Shown: positions 1 through 8,190, counted from the stretch's first letter. The stretch: DNA of 45,278 nt from Planctomycetota bacterium (GCA_016200225.1 JACQFD010000035.1:1-45278); one strand, 5' to 3'. Numbers and translations: made by a program. Notes: generated by a model from the letters alone, not told the origin.

Positions 1-126
1 CCGACGCTCCAATTCGCGAACGAGTAGTACTTCATAAACCGATTCAAGAAGACCTGGACCAAGATCTTTATGAATCTTCACCGCCGCATCTACAATAATA
101 CCGGTGATGTCGTCTAATTCTTTCAT
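1..126 (-). CDS. GxxExxY family protein, N-terminal part (cut by window edge)
   Basis: Reading the minus strand from the ATG at 126 gives 42 residues that run off the window edge. They contain the segment IIVDAAVKIHKDLGPGLLES followed by VYEVLLVRELERR. GLLESVY is the GxxExxY motif that names the family, and the preceding 'IxxAAxxIHxxLGPG' context fits as well. Family members are about 120-130 residues, so roughly two thirds is missing. They are small PD-(D/E)XK-like proteins of unsettled role. They often sit next to the kind of CGCGGAGA repeat that starts immediately upstream here. Family assignment is confident; function is unknown. Confidence 0.85.
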   Translation of the reverse strand, partial: MKELDDITGIIVDAAVKIHKDLGPGLLESVYEVLLVRELERR

Positions 127-480
127 TGTATGAGAGTTTCACGCGGAAACGCGGAGCGAGAAGGAGACGCGGAGCCAGAACGAGAAATTCACGCGGAGAC
201 GCGGAGCCAGAAGGAGAACTGCACGCGGAGACGCGGAGGACAGAGAGAACGCGGAGAAAACCAAGAATACAATTGCAAGTTCTGGTTTTCTCCGTGTCTC
301 CGCGTGCAGTTCTCCTTCTGGCTCCGCGTCTCCGCGTGGAATTCTGGCTCCGAAACGTTACAATTGAATTGCGTGCCGGTGCGGGCTCTCCGCGTCTCCG
401 CGTGCAGGTCTCGTTCTGGCTCCGCGTCTTTCCGCGAAATTGCCACTTCTGTCCGCGACAATTCTGTCCACCCTTCAAGC
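127..480. repeat. CGCGGAGA-type repeat array forming a long inverted repeat
   Basis: The stretch is built from repeated units such as acgcggagacgcggag and gccagaaggagaac on the plus strand up to about 260, then from their reverse complements from about 283 to 440. Positions 190-238 and 290-338 are reverse complements over 49 bases, with one mismatch (233/295), around a loop of about 50 bases. A partial third copy in the reversed orientation lies at about 387-440. Long open frames cross it in several registers, but they are low-complexity Arg/Thr or Ser/Val products of the repeat and are not believed to be genes. It fills the gap between the GxxExxY gene and the MBOAT gene. Confidence 0.85.
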
Positions 481-529
481 GCCAACGGTGCAGTTCCGCG
501 ACGCAAGAACCGAGTCGGCCGGGAGTTAT

Positions 530-2002
530 CTAAAACGAATTATAAACAAACCCGCCTTCGGGCGCGGTCTTGGTTAACAAAAATCTCGCGGCGACGACCA
601 GTATACAAATAAGATCGACGTTGTAGCGCCAGTGGAGGGCCATCTGCGAGAGCAGCGTGACGCGTTCCGAGGCGGCCGTCGAGCGCAAACGGTCGCGGAG
701 GCCGGGGATGAAGCTCCAGAGCGCGGCGGCCGCGGCGGCGATTCCTAATAATTTCGGCGCGTTCGCGGCGTCGAGCATCAGTAATTTTACATGAACGAAC
801 GCTGTTTGCAGATCGGGCGCCGCGAAGAAAATCCAGGTGAATGTAACATAAAAAACCGTGAACACCGTCATAACCGTTCGACCGGGAATGCTCCCCGAAA
901 TTGTATCCAATGCGGCGCTGGCGCGGCGGAGTTTGAGCCACGCTTGATGCGCGGCGAGACCGGCGCCATGCAAGATTCCCCACGCGAGAAACGGCTGCGT
1001 CACGCCGTGCCAGAGTCCGCAAATTCCCATGACGACGAGCGGGGCGGCGAACGGAGCCAGCGATCGCGGCATCCGTTTGCCGATCGGGAAAAATAAATAA
1101 TCGCGCAGCCACGTCGAGAGCGATGCGTGCCACGCGCGCCAGAATTCCGTAAGATTCGGCCGGGCGTACGGAATGTCAAAGTTCTCGCAGACTTTAATTC
1201 CAAACAATCGCGACGCGCCGATCGCCATGTCGGTCGCGCCCGAAAAATTAACATACAAATAAATCGAATAGGAGAAAATGCCGGTCAGCAGCGCGCCCGG
1301 CGCGAGATTTTCGAAGGCGATCGAGTTCGAGGCGAAGGGTTCGGCGTATTTTCTCGCGATTTCGCCGACGATGATGAATTTAAACATTCCCTCGCCGATC
1401 CGGCACAATCCCGCGGCCGCGCCGCCGATCGTTTGTATGAATTCGAACGGTTTGCGCGCTTCGCGAAAGAATGCGGACGCGCGTTCGATCGGACCCAGAC
1501 TTAATATCGGCGGAAATGCAATAAAACCCGCGACGTCGAGCGCGCTCGCGCCGTCGAGCAGACCGCGCGACGCCTCGATCACGGCCGCGATCGCGCGCAG
1601 CACGAAATAGGATATTCCGAATCCGATCGCCGCGCGCGCCGCGGTCGACGCGTTCGCGGCGTCGCACCACGGCGCGGAGGCGGTTTTTACAAATATTAAC
1701 AAAAGCGCAAGCAGCGCGACGGGCAGCGCGGCCTTTTTTGTAAATCTTCCGATTTCGACGATTCCGAGCGTTATAACAAAAAATGCCAGCGGCGCCCAGA
1801 TCTGCGCGGCCGGAAGCGGCGGCGGCGCGGCGACGAGCGGAATGTCCTGCTTGTGAATCCACGGATACCATAGCGGCGATGTAAAGAATCCAAGTCCGCC
1901 GGCGAGCAGCGCGACGCCGGAGTAGCGGGTGCGGCGCAGCGCCCACCACGCGCACGCGGCCGCGCCCACGAGCGCCGCGTAATCGATGGTCAGCACGTCC
2001 AT
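530..2002 (-). CDS. MBOAT family O-acyltransferase (DltB/AlgI-like)
   Basis: A polytopic membrane protein of 490 residues. Its core carries the MBOAT signature: PNLTEFWRAWHASLSTWLRD at residues 282-301, then YLFFPIG, then GLWHGVTQPF with the conserved His near 332 and WGILHGAG with a second His near 345. This pattern is typical of DltB and AlgI, which pass an acyl group across the membrane to an extracytoplasmic acceptor. The length matches the family (about 450-520). It is the last gene of a same-strand run, starting 15 bases after the acyl carrier protein stop. The carrier protein next door suggests that its acyl donor is carrier-bound, as in the Dlt system. The acyl group and acceptor cannot be read from sequence. 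Confidence 0.9.
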   Translation of the reverse strand: MDVLTIDYAALVGAAACAWWALRRTRYSGVALLAGGLGFFTSPLWYPWIHKQDIPLVAAPPPLPAAQIWAPLAFFVITLGIVEIGRFTKKAALPVALLALLLIFVKTASAPWCDAANASTAARAAIGFGISYFVLRAIAAVIEASRGLLDGASALDVAGFIAFPPILSLGPIERASAFFREARKPFEFIQTIGGAAAGLCRIGEGMFKFIIVGEIARKYAEPFASNSIAFENLAPGALLTGIFSYSIYLYVNFSGATDMAIGASRLFGIKVCENFDIPYARPNLTEFWRAWHASLSTWLRDYLFFPIGKRMPRSLAPFAAPLVVMGICGLWHGVTQPFLAWGILHGAGLAAHQAWLKLRRASAALDTISGSIPGRTVMTVFTVFYVTFTWIFFAAPDLQTAFVHVKLLMLDAANAPKLLGIAAAAAALWSFIPGLRDRLRSTAASERVTLLSQMALHWRYNVDLICILVVAARFLLTKTAPEGGFVYNSF

Positions 2003-2017
2003 GGGCGTATTGTTATT

Positions 2018-2293
2018 TTAATATTTCGGACTGCGCGCGAGCAGCGCTCGGATGGCGTTGAGGTTTTCGAAGTGTTCGGGCGCCACGTCGGCGTCGGCGA
2101 TGCGAACATGATATTCACTTTCGATATACGATACAATTTCGACGATGCCGAACGAGTCGACCAGACCGCTTTTCACGAGCGAAGCGCGGTCGTCGATCGA
2201 CGTCGTGCCGCGCTTCGCGAATCGTTGCAATATAAACAAGCGCAACGCGGTGAAATCCCCGGGAGGATTCTCTATGGAGCCGCTTTCGGACAT
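2018..2293 (-). CDS. Acyl carrier protein (DltC-like, phosphopantetheine site)
   Basis: A 91-residue acidic helical protein with the motif SGLVDSFGIVEIVSYIESE at residues 42-60. Ser47 in the DSF triplet is the expected phosphopantetheine attachment site. The DSFGIVEIV form is closer to DltC and stand-alone carrier proteins than to fatty-acid AcpP, which usually has DSLD. It lies 20 bases after the LnmK-like gene and 15 bases before the MBOAT gene, so the three are probably co-transcribed. The likely role is to hold the acyl group that the MBOAT protein delivers. The identity of that acyl group is inference. Confidence 0.85.
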   Translation of the reverse strand: MSESGSIENPPGDFTALRLFILQRFAKRGTTSIDDRASLVKSGLVDSFGIVEIVSYIESEYHVRIADADVAPEHFENLNAIRALLARSPKY

Positions 2294-2313
2294 GATTTAT
2301 TATATTTAATATA

Positions 2314-3324
2314 TTATTTCAGCGACGCCGCGAAAGCGCGCCACCGCGCGATCTCGGCGTCGTCGTTGAGCGCCACGACGCGGTTCGCGGTCGTGATCGC
2401 GATTAACAATTGATCGGACGACCGTTCCACTTCGGTCGTGAACCATAACAATCCCCAATGATGATCTCCGGCGCGGCGCGGCTCCGGATCGACGGCGCAT
2501 TGCACGCGCATTTTGATAGCATCGGAGGATTTCGCGTTTCCAAAGAATCCGATTTGTCGTCGCAGAGTTCCGCGACGCTCCGTGAAATCGCGCGGCAGTC
2601 CGCCGTTTGCGAGCGCCGCGAGCGCGCGCCGTTCGGCGACTTCAAAAAAAGTCGGAAAATTCGCGAAATATACCAATCCGGCGGCGTTGACGTCGCGGTC
2701 GGGATCGACTTGATGTACAAATTCGAGCCGCGGCGGGGGCGCCGGCAGCGAGCCATCGGGGGGAGGAAAGAAAAAACCGCGTTCGCGCGCCGAACGATTA
2801 ATTTCATTGCCTTCCGGCATCTCGGAAAGCGCGTTGATATGTGTAAAGTCGGCGTTCGCGGGCTGGCCGATTCTTAACTTCTCCGGACCCTGTTCCTGTT
2901 GAATGAATATATTCGACAATCGTATATAAGGAATACCGGCGTCGATGAACTTCTGCGCGGTCGCGGGATCGGGAACGCCCCATTCGTTTTCGCGCGCGTC
3001 GCCCGATCTGTAAATTGCAAAAAAACCGTCGAGAATGTTGCGCCCGCGCGCGCTCAAATCGCCCGTCACGACGATGCGGTCGTTTTCGCGGAACATGTTC
3101 GCGGGCGCGGCCGGCGGATAGTTAATATCAATATAATAAAACGTCGCGTACAGCCGGCGCCCCTTGCTGTCGGCGACGCGCGACGTCGGCACGCCGGCCT
3201 TTTTCTCGAATGAAAGCCAGCGCAAGTGCCCGAGATGCTTCAGCAGCGGCGAATCGCCGAGCGCGAACGGGCCGAGGTGGGGGAGGCCGAGATCGAATTC
3301 GTCTCGAATGACTGGCTGGGGCAC
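2314..3324 (-). CDS. LnmK/Pnap_2097-like hot-dog protein (probable acyl loader)
   Basis: The protein has 336 residues in what looks like a double hot-dog arrangement. The second half contains DVNAAGLVYFANFPTFFEVA, a thioesterase-like pattern. The first half carries FRENDRIVVTGDLSARGRNI and IPYIRLSNIFIQQEQGPEKL, which resemble the LnmK N-terminal (Pnap_2097) family. LnmK itself converts methylmalonyl-CoA to propionyl-carrier protein, acting as acyltransferase and decarboxylase. Here the gene sits directly upstream of an acyl carrier protein, which fits a loading role. Family assignment is from motif recognition only and active-site residues were not verified. Alternatives are a generic FabZ- or thioesterase-type enzyme. 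Confidence 0.6.
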   Translation of the reverse strand: MPQPVIRDEFDLGLPHLGPFALGDSPLLKHLGHLRWLSFEKKAGVPTSRVADSKGRRLYATFYYIDINYPPAAPANMFRENDRIVVTGDLSARGRNILDGFFAIYRSGDARENEWGVPDPATAQKFIDAGIPYIRLSNIFIQQEQGPEKLRIGQPANADFTHINALSEMPEGNEINRSARERGFFFPPPDGSLPAPPPRLEFVHQVDPDRDVNAAGLVYFANFPTFFEVAERRALAALANGGLPRDFTERRGTLRRQIGFFGNAKSSDAIKMRVQCAVDPEPRRAGDHHWGLLWFTTEVERSSDQLLIAITTANRVVALNDDAEIARWRAFAASLK

Positions 3325-3392
3325 GATTTACAATTAAACTACAAAGCCAAGCGGGGTCAACATTTGAATAAATTTTCCGACGTGTCGACGCG

Positions 3393-4184
3393 TCAGTTTT
3401 TTGCAATTCCGCGGGCGATGGCGCGCGCCATTTCGTCGGCGTCGCGCATCTGTTCGATCACCATGAGCCGGCGCTGCTGCGAAACTTTGAGAATCGGCGC
3501 GCGCAATGGCGAATATTTCGATCGCTCGATGGGCATGCAAAGAATGAGTCGCGCTTCGTTCATGCGCGCGACCACGTCGAGCGATCGCAAATCGCGTTCG
3601 TACGCCGCGGCGCCGGCCGGCGAAAGGCCTGCCTCGAACGGAAACGGCGAACCCGACCACGGCCGCGGCACGTGATTCAAATCGCTCTGGAAATTCTGCG
3701 CCGCGTAAACCGACCAGTCCTCGCCGCCCGGACTATAAACAATGTGCGTCGGTTTCCAGGCCGACAGACTGAAATGGAGTCTTAACATCGCGGACGCGGC
3801 GCACTGGCCAGGGCAGCCCGCGTTGCCGACGAGCGCGCTTTTTTGTAATTTTACCAATTCTTCGGCCACGAGCGCGGGAATCGCTTCTTTTGTAGCTTTT
3901 CCGTGCGCGTAAATCGACGCGCCGCCGAATATAAGCACTTTGATCGGCGGATTTTCGCTCGTGTTATAACCGCGGAGTCCGAACGCGTCGTGAGGTCCCA
4001 CGCCGTCGGCGGCCGGAACGTTTGGAATCGGCTCGACGTGAAACATCGGATGCGGGCGGAAATAATTAGCATCCAAATCGTCGGCGTGCCTGCACGCGGA
4101 CGCCGCGAACGCGAGAGCGGCCGATAGGATCACCGTTTTCATTAAATTAATGAAAAAGCGCGAGCGTCCCGTCGAAGATATCAT
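3393..4184 (-). CDS. SGNH-like lipoprotein, degenerate active site
   Basis: Starting at Met15 (nucleotide 4142) gives a clean lipoprotein signal, MKTVILSAALAFAASAC, with the lipobox Cys as residue 17. The upstream ATG at 4184 only adds a basic extension, so either start is possible. The body follows the SGNH/GDSL block order but with changes: GGAS (87-90) replaces GDS, NAG is kept at 121-123, and GGED (153-156) replaces GxND. No DxxH pair is seen at the C-terminus. It follows a complete SGNH gene by five bases. A non-catalytic or altered partner of that enzyme, anchored outside the cytoplasm, is the best guess. Confidence 0.6.
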   Translation of the reverse strand: MISSTGRSRFFINLMKTVILSAALAFAASACRHADDLDANYFRPHPMFHVEPIPNVPAADGVGPHDAFGLRGYNTSENPPIKVLIFGGASIYAHGKATKEAIPALVAEELVKLQKSALVGNAGCPGQCAASAMLRLHFSLSAWKPTHIVYSPGGEDWSVYAAQNFQSDLNHVPRPWSGSPFPFEAGLSPAGAAAYERDLRSLDVVARMNEARLILCMPIERSKYSPLRAPILKVSQQRRLMVIEQMRDADEMARAIARGIAKN

Positions 4185-4189
4185 ATAAT

Positions 4190-5269
4190 TTATTTCGGCA
4201 GCCAGTTGAGGCGCGCCATTTCGTACGCGATGTGCGCGGCGGCCGTCTTCGCGCCGTCGGCGGTGAAATGTACATTGTCGCGAAAGTTCCTCGGCTCTGA
4301 TGCGAACTCTGGCGGAAGTTCATAAAAATTCGCGCCCTGTTTCGCCGCCGTCTGCGACTGTTTGCGGCGGTTCTGCTCGATCATTTGTTTAAGAAAACCG
4401 GCGTTGTCGGGGAATTGCTCGTTGTACGAAGTCGCTACAATCAGCGACCGCGCGCCCGCGGCGCGCGCGAGCGCCGTGCCGGCGGCCTCGTTGTGCAAAA
4501 ACGCGTCGTTGCCCGATCTAAAGAATCCCGACTCGCGCTCCTTCTGCGTCGATTTCGCCAACGGGCGCGTTGTATAATAATCAATGTGCATGGCGTTCGG
4601 GTAAACGCCCGCGAGCCAGCGCAATGTTACATATCCGTCGGACGCTTCGAGAAATTTGTCCGCGCGCTGTTCGGAGTCGCGGACCCAGACGGAGCGAAAA
4701 TGCGAATAATCGGATTTGAACGGGCGCACGAGCCGGGGCGCGACGTCGTTGGCCCCCTGATAAAAAACGACGACGTCGGGACTCGTATCAATTCCGCGCA
4801 GCGCGAGCGCGGCAAACGTCTCGGCGCTCGTGTATTGTAAAACTCCTGCGTTGATCACTTCGATATTCTTAGTTTTTACAATTTCTTTCAGCGATTCTTC
4901 GAGGCGGAACGGCAGCGTTTCGCCGTCGGCGAGGTTGTCGCCGTACACGACCGAATCGCCGACGCACAAAACGCGGAATGTCTGCGGCGTTTTGGCGGTG
5001 AAGAGCGCGCCGCGGTAACCCTGTCGATTGATATGATGTTCGAACGGCTGGCCCGCGCCGCGAATTGCTAATTCTCGCAGCGAGAATCCGATGAACGGGT
5101 GGGGGCGCACGATGAGCGGCGCGGGAAAGCGCAACTCCGATTCCGGAACGAGTCCCGCGTGGAGCGCGCCGCGCGAGAGCCCCTCGACAAAAAATCCGAG
5201 AACGGCGACGACGGCGATTTCACTAAGAATCAACAAAACGGCGCGGCGTACTACGGATGCGGTTTTCAC
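4190..5269 (-). CDS. Membrane-anchored SGNH/GDSL hydrolase or acyltransferase
   Basis: A 359-residue protein with an N-terminal membrane segment (about residues 10-28), GTG start at 5269. The SGNH catalytic blocks are all present: VGDSVVYG with Ser106, NAG at 140-142, GAND at 172-175, and DNVHF with Asp331 and His334. The catalytic domain should face the periplasm. In alginate, cellulose and D-alanyl transfer systems, such SGNH proteins (AlgX/AlgJ, DltD) act with an MBOAT protein as the final transferase or esterase. The gene begins 13 bases after the UbiD-type gene and is followed by a second SGNH-like gene, the LnmK-like gene, the carrier protein and MBOAT, all on the same strand. Confidence 0.8.
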   Translation of the reverse strand: MKTASVVRRAVLLILSEIAVVAVLGFFVEGLSRGALHAGLVPESELRFPAPLIVRPHPFIGFSLRELAIRGAGQPFEHHINRQGYRGALFTAKTPQTFRVLCVGDSVVYGDNLADGETLPFRLEESLKEIVKTKNIEVINAGVLQYTSAETFAALALRGIDTSPDVVVFYQGANDVAPRLVRPFKSDYSHFRSVWVRDSEQRADKFLEASDGYVTLRWLAGVYPNAMHIDYYTTRPLAKSTQKERESGFFRSGNDAFLHNEAAGTALARAAGARSLIVATSYNEQFPDNAGFLKQMIEQNRRKQSQTAAKQGANFYELPPEFASEPRNFRDNVHFTADGAKTAAAHIAYEMARLNWLPK

Positions 5270-5282
5270 GGGAATCGTTATT

Positions 5283-7055
5283 TTACTTTATCGCGTTTTG
5301 CGGAAAGTACTCGCGCCAGCGGCGCGAAACGAGCGCGGAAGTCGCTTCGTCGGCATCGACCTCCCCGGGAAACCAACTTTTGACGCGCGCGTCGATCACG
5401 ATGGGCGCGTTGTATGCGAGATGATGGCGAACGACGGGGGCGCCGTTGCTGTGAATATCGCCCGCGGGTTCGAACCGGGTGAACACGCGCCACAGGAATT
5501 GTTCGGTCGACGCGGCGGTCGCACGCGCATCGTCGGCGAGGATCACGAGCGGAAATTGTTGTATTGCCGGGTCGCGCGCGAGCGACGCCGCGAAATTCGG
5601 AGACGATGCGTGCATAGGGCCGGAGACGACGAGACAACCGGCGCAGTAGAGCGCGGCCGCGTTCGCGCCGGCCGGAAGCGGTCCCGCGAACGCCGCGGGA
5701 AGTTCGCGTCTCGGCGGGCCGAGGCCGAGCAGGACGCCCTTGCTGCCTTCATTAACTTTCGGACCGGTGTAATCGAGCGTATCCATCGAAACGTTTGCAA
5801 ATATAAACAAATCCGCCGCGAAATCGCAGCGCGAAAGGATATGTTCGAGCGTGGATTTGAAATTCTTAAGATCGACGGCGCCGTCGGTCACGAGCAGGAA
5901 TTTCGTGAGCGAAAGCTGCCCTTCGCCGAGGATGCGGAACGCCGACGCGAGCGCCTCGCGTCCGTAGCGATCCTTAACGATCGCCGCCGATAGCGAATGA
6001 AAACCCGTGTCGCCGTAACTCCACAAATCGACGACGGCCGGCATGACGAGCGGAAACAGCGGCGACAGCAATTGTTGTAAATAATCGCCGAGGAAAAAAT
6101 CCTCCTGGCGCGGTTTGCCGACGACGGTGGCCGGATAGATCGCATCGCGGCGGTGCCAAATATTTGTAATATCAAATATCGGATACTCGTGGGCGAGCGA
6201 ATAGTAACCATAATGATCGCCGAACGGCCCCTCGAGGCGGCGCGCGCCGGCGCGCACGCTTCCGCGGATCGCGAACTCGGCCTCGGCGACGAGACGGTGG
6301 CCGCCCGCCGGACATTTTACCATTTCGAGGCGCTTGCCGCGCACGAGGGATGCTAATAATAGCTCGGGGATGCCCTCGGGGAGCGGCGCGATCGCGGCGA
6401 GCGTCAGCGCGGGCGGTCCGCCGAGGAAAACGGTCAAAGGTAAATTCTGACCGCGGCGCTCCGATTCATAATGATGAAATCCGCCGCCCTTGCCGATCTG
6501 CGCGTGAAAACCCGTCGTGCGGTCGTCGTAAGACTGCAATCGATACATTCCGAGGTTGCTTTGATGCATCTTCGGGTCGGGATGCTCCGTATAAACGATC
6601 GGAAGAGTTATAAACGGTCCGCCGTCGAGCGGCGCGGACGTCAAAATCGGAAGTTTCGACAATTGCGGCGTCGATTGTTGCATTTCGAGCACGGGCGCGC
6701 GCGAGACGCTCGTCGTGCCGACGCGGAGCGCCTGAAATAGTAATGATCGCGATTGCCACAATTTCGCCGGCGTCGGAGGTAACAATTCGACCGCCGCGCG
6801 CGCGAGATCGCGCACGAATCGTTCCGGCGCGGGCCCGAACGCGAGATCGACGCGGCGGGGCGTTCCGAAAAGATTTGTAACAATTGGAAACGACGCGCCC
6901 GTCGGATTTGTAAAGAGCAGCGCGGGCCCGCCCTCCGCGATGACGCGGCGATGAATCTCGGCGATCTCGAGGCGCGGATCGACCGGCGCCGAGACGACGA
7001 CGAGGTCGCGCTCCCTGCGGAGTCGATCGAGAAATTCGCGGAGGTTCTTGAACAT
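5283..7055 (-). CDS. UbiD family decarboxylase (prFMN-dependent, menaquinone type)
   Basis: The frame is open to 7406, but the protein start is placed at the ATG at 7055, giving MFKNLREFLDRLRRERDLVV, the usual UbiD N-terminus. The 117 upstream residues are low-complexity Arg/Pro/Thr and overlap the divergent promoter region. The 590 residues include LEGPFGDHYGYYS, AIYPATVVGKPRQEDFFLGD and MPAVVDLW, a pattern closest to the roughly 600-residue UbiD relatives used in menaquinone synthesis. Such enzymes decarboxylate aromatic or alpha,beta-unsaturated acids using prenylated FMN. It is the first gene of the minus-strand run leading to the MBOAT gene. It may belong to that pathway or only share its promoter. 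Confidence 0.85.
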   Translation of the reverse strand: MFKNLREFLDRLRRERDLVVVSAPVDPRLEIAEIHRRVIAEGGPALLFTNPTGASFPIVTNLFGTPRRVDLAFGPAPERFVRDLARAAVELLPPTPAKLWQSRSLLFQALRVGTTSVSRAPVLEMQQSTPQLSKLPILTSAPLDGGPFITLPIVYTEHPDPKMHQSNLGMYRLQSYDDRTTGFHAQIGKGGGFHHYESERRGQNLPLTVFLGGPPALTLAAIAPLPEGIPELLLASLVRGKRLEMVKCPAGGHRLVAEAEFAIRGSVRAGARRLEGPFGDHYGYYSLAHEYPIFDITNIWHRRDAIYPATVVGKPRQEDFFLGDYLQQLLSPLFPLVMPAVVDLWSYGDTGFHSLSAAIVKDRYGREALASAFRILGEGQLSLTKFLLVTDGAVDLKNFKSTLEHILSRCDFAADLFIFANVSMDTLDYTGPKVNEGSKGVLLGLGPPRRELPAAFAGPLPAGANAAALYCAGCLVVSGPMHASSPNFAASLARDPAIQQFPLVILADDARATAASTEQFLWRVFTRFEPAGDIHSNGAPVVRHHLAYNAPIVIDARVKSWFPGEVDADEATSALVSRRWREYFPQNAIK

Positions 7056-7203
7056 CAATGGCTTCGACAGCCGTCGGTTTACGCCCGCCGCCCTCGCAAA
7101 ACAAACCTGCGCCCGCCGGAGGGCGGTTTTCGGTGGCGGTCGAGGGGCGGTCGCGGCAACTCGGGTTGGGGAAGCGCGAGGCGGACGTGTAACTTGGCGG
7201 ACG
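7056..7203. promoter_or_regulatory. Divergent intergenic region between UbiD and CDF genes
   Basis: These 148 bases separate two genes that read away from each other, so promoters for both the UbiD-to-MBOAT run and the CDF-ArgH-like-HAD run should lie here. No convincing sigma-70 boxes, operators or riboswitch folds could be picked out by eye. Open frames extend through it from both sides, but their translations are low-complexity and unlike the families. Confidence 0.4.
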
Positions 7204-8190
7204 ATGATTTCCGAGCAACGCGCACGCGTACGGGCCGGTGTCGTTTCGCTATCGGTGGGCCTCGTGCTCCTCGGCGCGAAATTCGTAGCATACAATTGGA
7301 CCGGCTCGTCGGCGGTATTGTCAGATGCGCTCGAGAGTATTGCTAATGTCGTCGCGGCGGCGTTTCTGATCGGTAGTGTCGTATTCGCGGGAAAACCGGC
7401 CGACAAGGATCACCCCTACGGCCACGGAAAAATCGAATTCTTCGCGGCGGCGTTCGAGGGCGGACTTATAACATTTGCATCGATCGCGACGATGGTCGCC
7501 TCGGTGCTCGCGCTGTGGCGCGGACCGACCGTGCGCGAAATCGATCTCGGATTGTTTATTGTAGGATCCGCCGCGGCCGCCAATCTTATACTTGGAATCT
7601 ATCTGGTCCGCGTCGGCAAACGTTATAATTCCATCGCGATTCGATCGGACGGCCACCACGTGTTGAGCGACGTCTGGACTACCGCGGCAATATTGATAGG
7701 TCTCGGACTCGTAAAGATTTCGAAACTCGAATGGATCGATCCGATCGTGGCCATGGCGATGGGACTACAATTGGGCTGGACGGGGTTCAGGCTCGTGCGC
7801 GAGGCGGCGGGCGGCCTGCTCGACGAGGCCGACGAAACAACCATTACGAAATTGTTAGAAACGCTCGAGCGCGACCGGCCGGCCGCGCTCATTCGTTTAC
7901 ATCATTTGCGCGCGCTGCGCTTCGGCGCGCGAACCCACGTCGACGCGCACCTCGTCGTTCCCGAATTCTGGACCGTCGATCGCGCGCACGCGCTCTGCGA
8001 CGCGCTCGAACACCGGCTCACGCTCGCGTTCGGCGAGTCGGTCGACGTCGTGTTTCACGCGGATCCGTGCAGGCGTGATCATTGCAAAGCGTGCGACGTG
8101 CTCGATTGTAATATTCGAAAGGAGGGATTTGTAGAAAGGCCGCCGCTCACGCTCGAGGAGGCGCAGTTGCCGGATCCCATCCCCGCGTGA
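7204..8190 (+). CDS. Cation diffusion facilitator (CDF) family metal transporter
   Basis: The ATG at 7204 (MISEQRARVRAGVVSLSVG) is preferred over the upstream 7048 start, whose extra 52 residues are low-complexity. The 328-residue protein has the CDF pattern: VLSDALESIANVV (Asp41) in TM2, KDHPYGHGKIEFF (69-79), and SDGHHVLSDVW with His152 and Asp156 in TM5, followed by a cytoplasmic domain. CDF proteins export Zn2+, Fe2+, Mn2+ or similar ions in exchange for protons. The C-terminus adds a Cys/His-rich tail (CRRDHCKACDVLDC), which is not a usual CDF feature. Its stop overlaps the GTG start of the next gene by four bases, so translation is probably coupled. Confidence 0.9.
   Translation: MISEQRARVRAGVVSLSVGLVLLGAKFVAYNWTGSSAVLSDALESIANVVAAAFLIGSVVFAGKPADKDHPYGHGKIEFFAAAFEGGLITFASIATMVASVLALWRGPTVREIDLGLFIVGSAAAANLILGIYLVRVGKRYNSIAIRSDGHHVLSDVWTTAAILIGLGLVKISKLEWIDPIVAMAMGLQLGWTGFRLVREAAGGLLDEADETTITKLLETLERDRPAALIRLHHLRALRFGARTHVDAHLVVPEFWTVDRAHALCDALEHRLTLAFGESVDVVFHADPCRRDHCKACDVLDCNIRKEGFVERPPLTLEEAQLPDPIPA

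Noticed and set aside
505..580. Small GC hairpin at the end of the MBOAT gene as a terminator
   Set aside because: The stem is only four base pairs and lies inside the coding sequence.
126..612. Overlapping open frames across the first 500 bases
   Set aside because: Their translations are repeats of the CGCGGAGA units (Arg/Thr/Glu or Ser/Val/Leu runs) on both strands; the array itself is the better explanation.
7056..7406. N-terminal extension of the UbiD frame to 7406
   Set aside because: It is low-complexity and overlaps the divergent promoter and the CDF gene; the UbiD family starts at the ATG at 7055.
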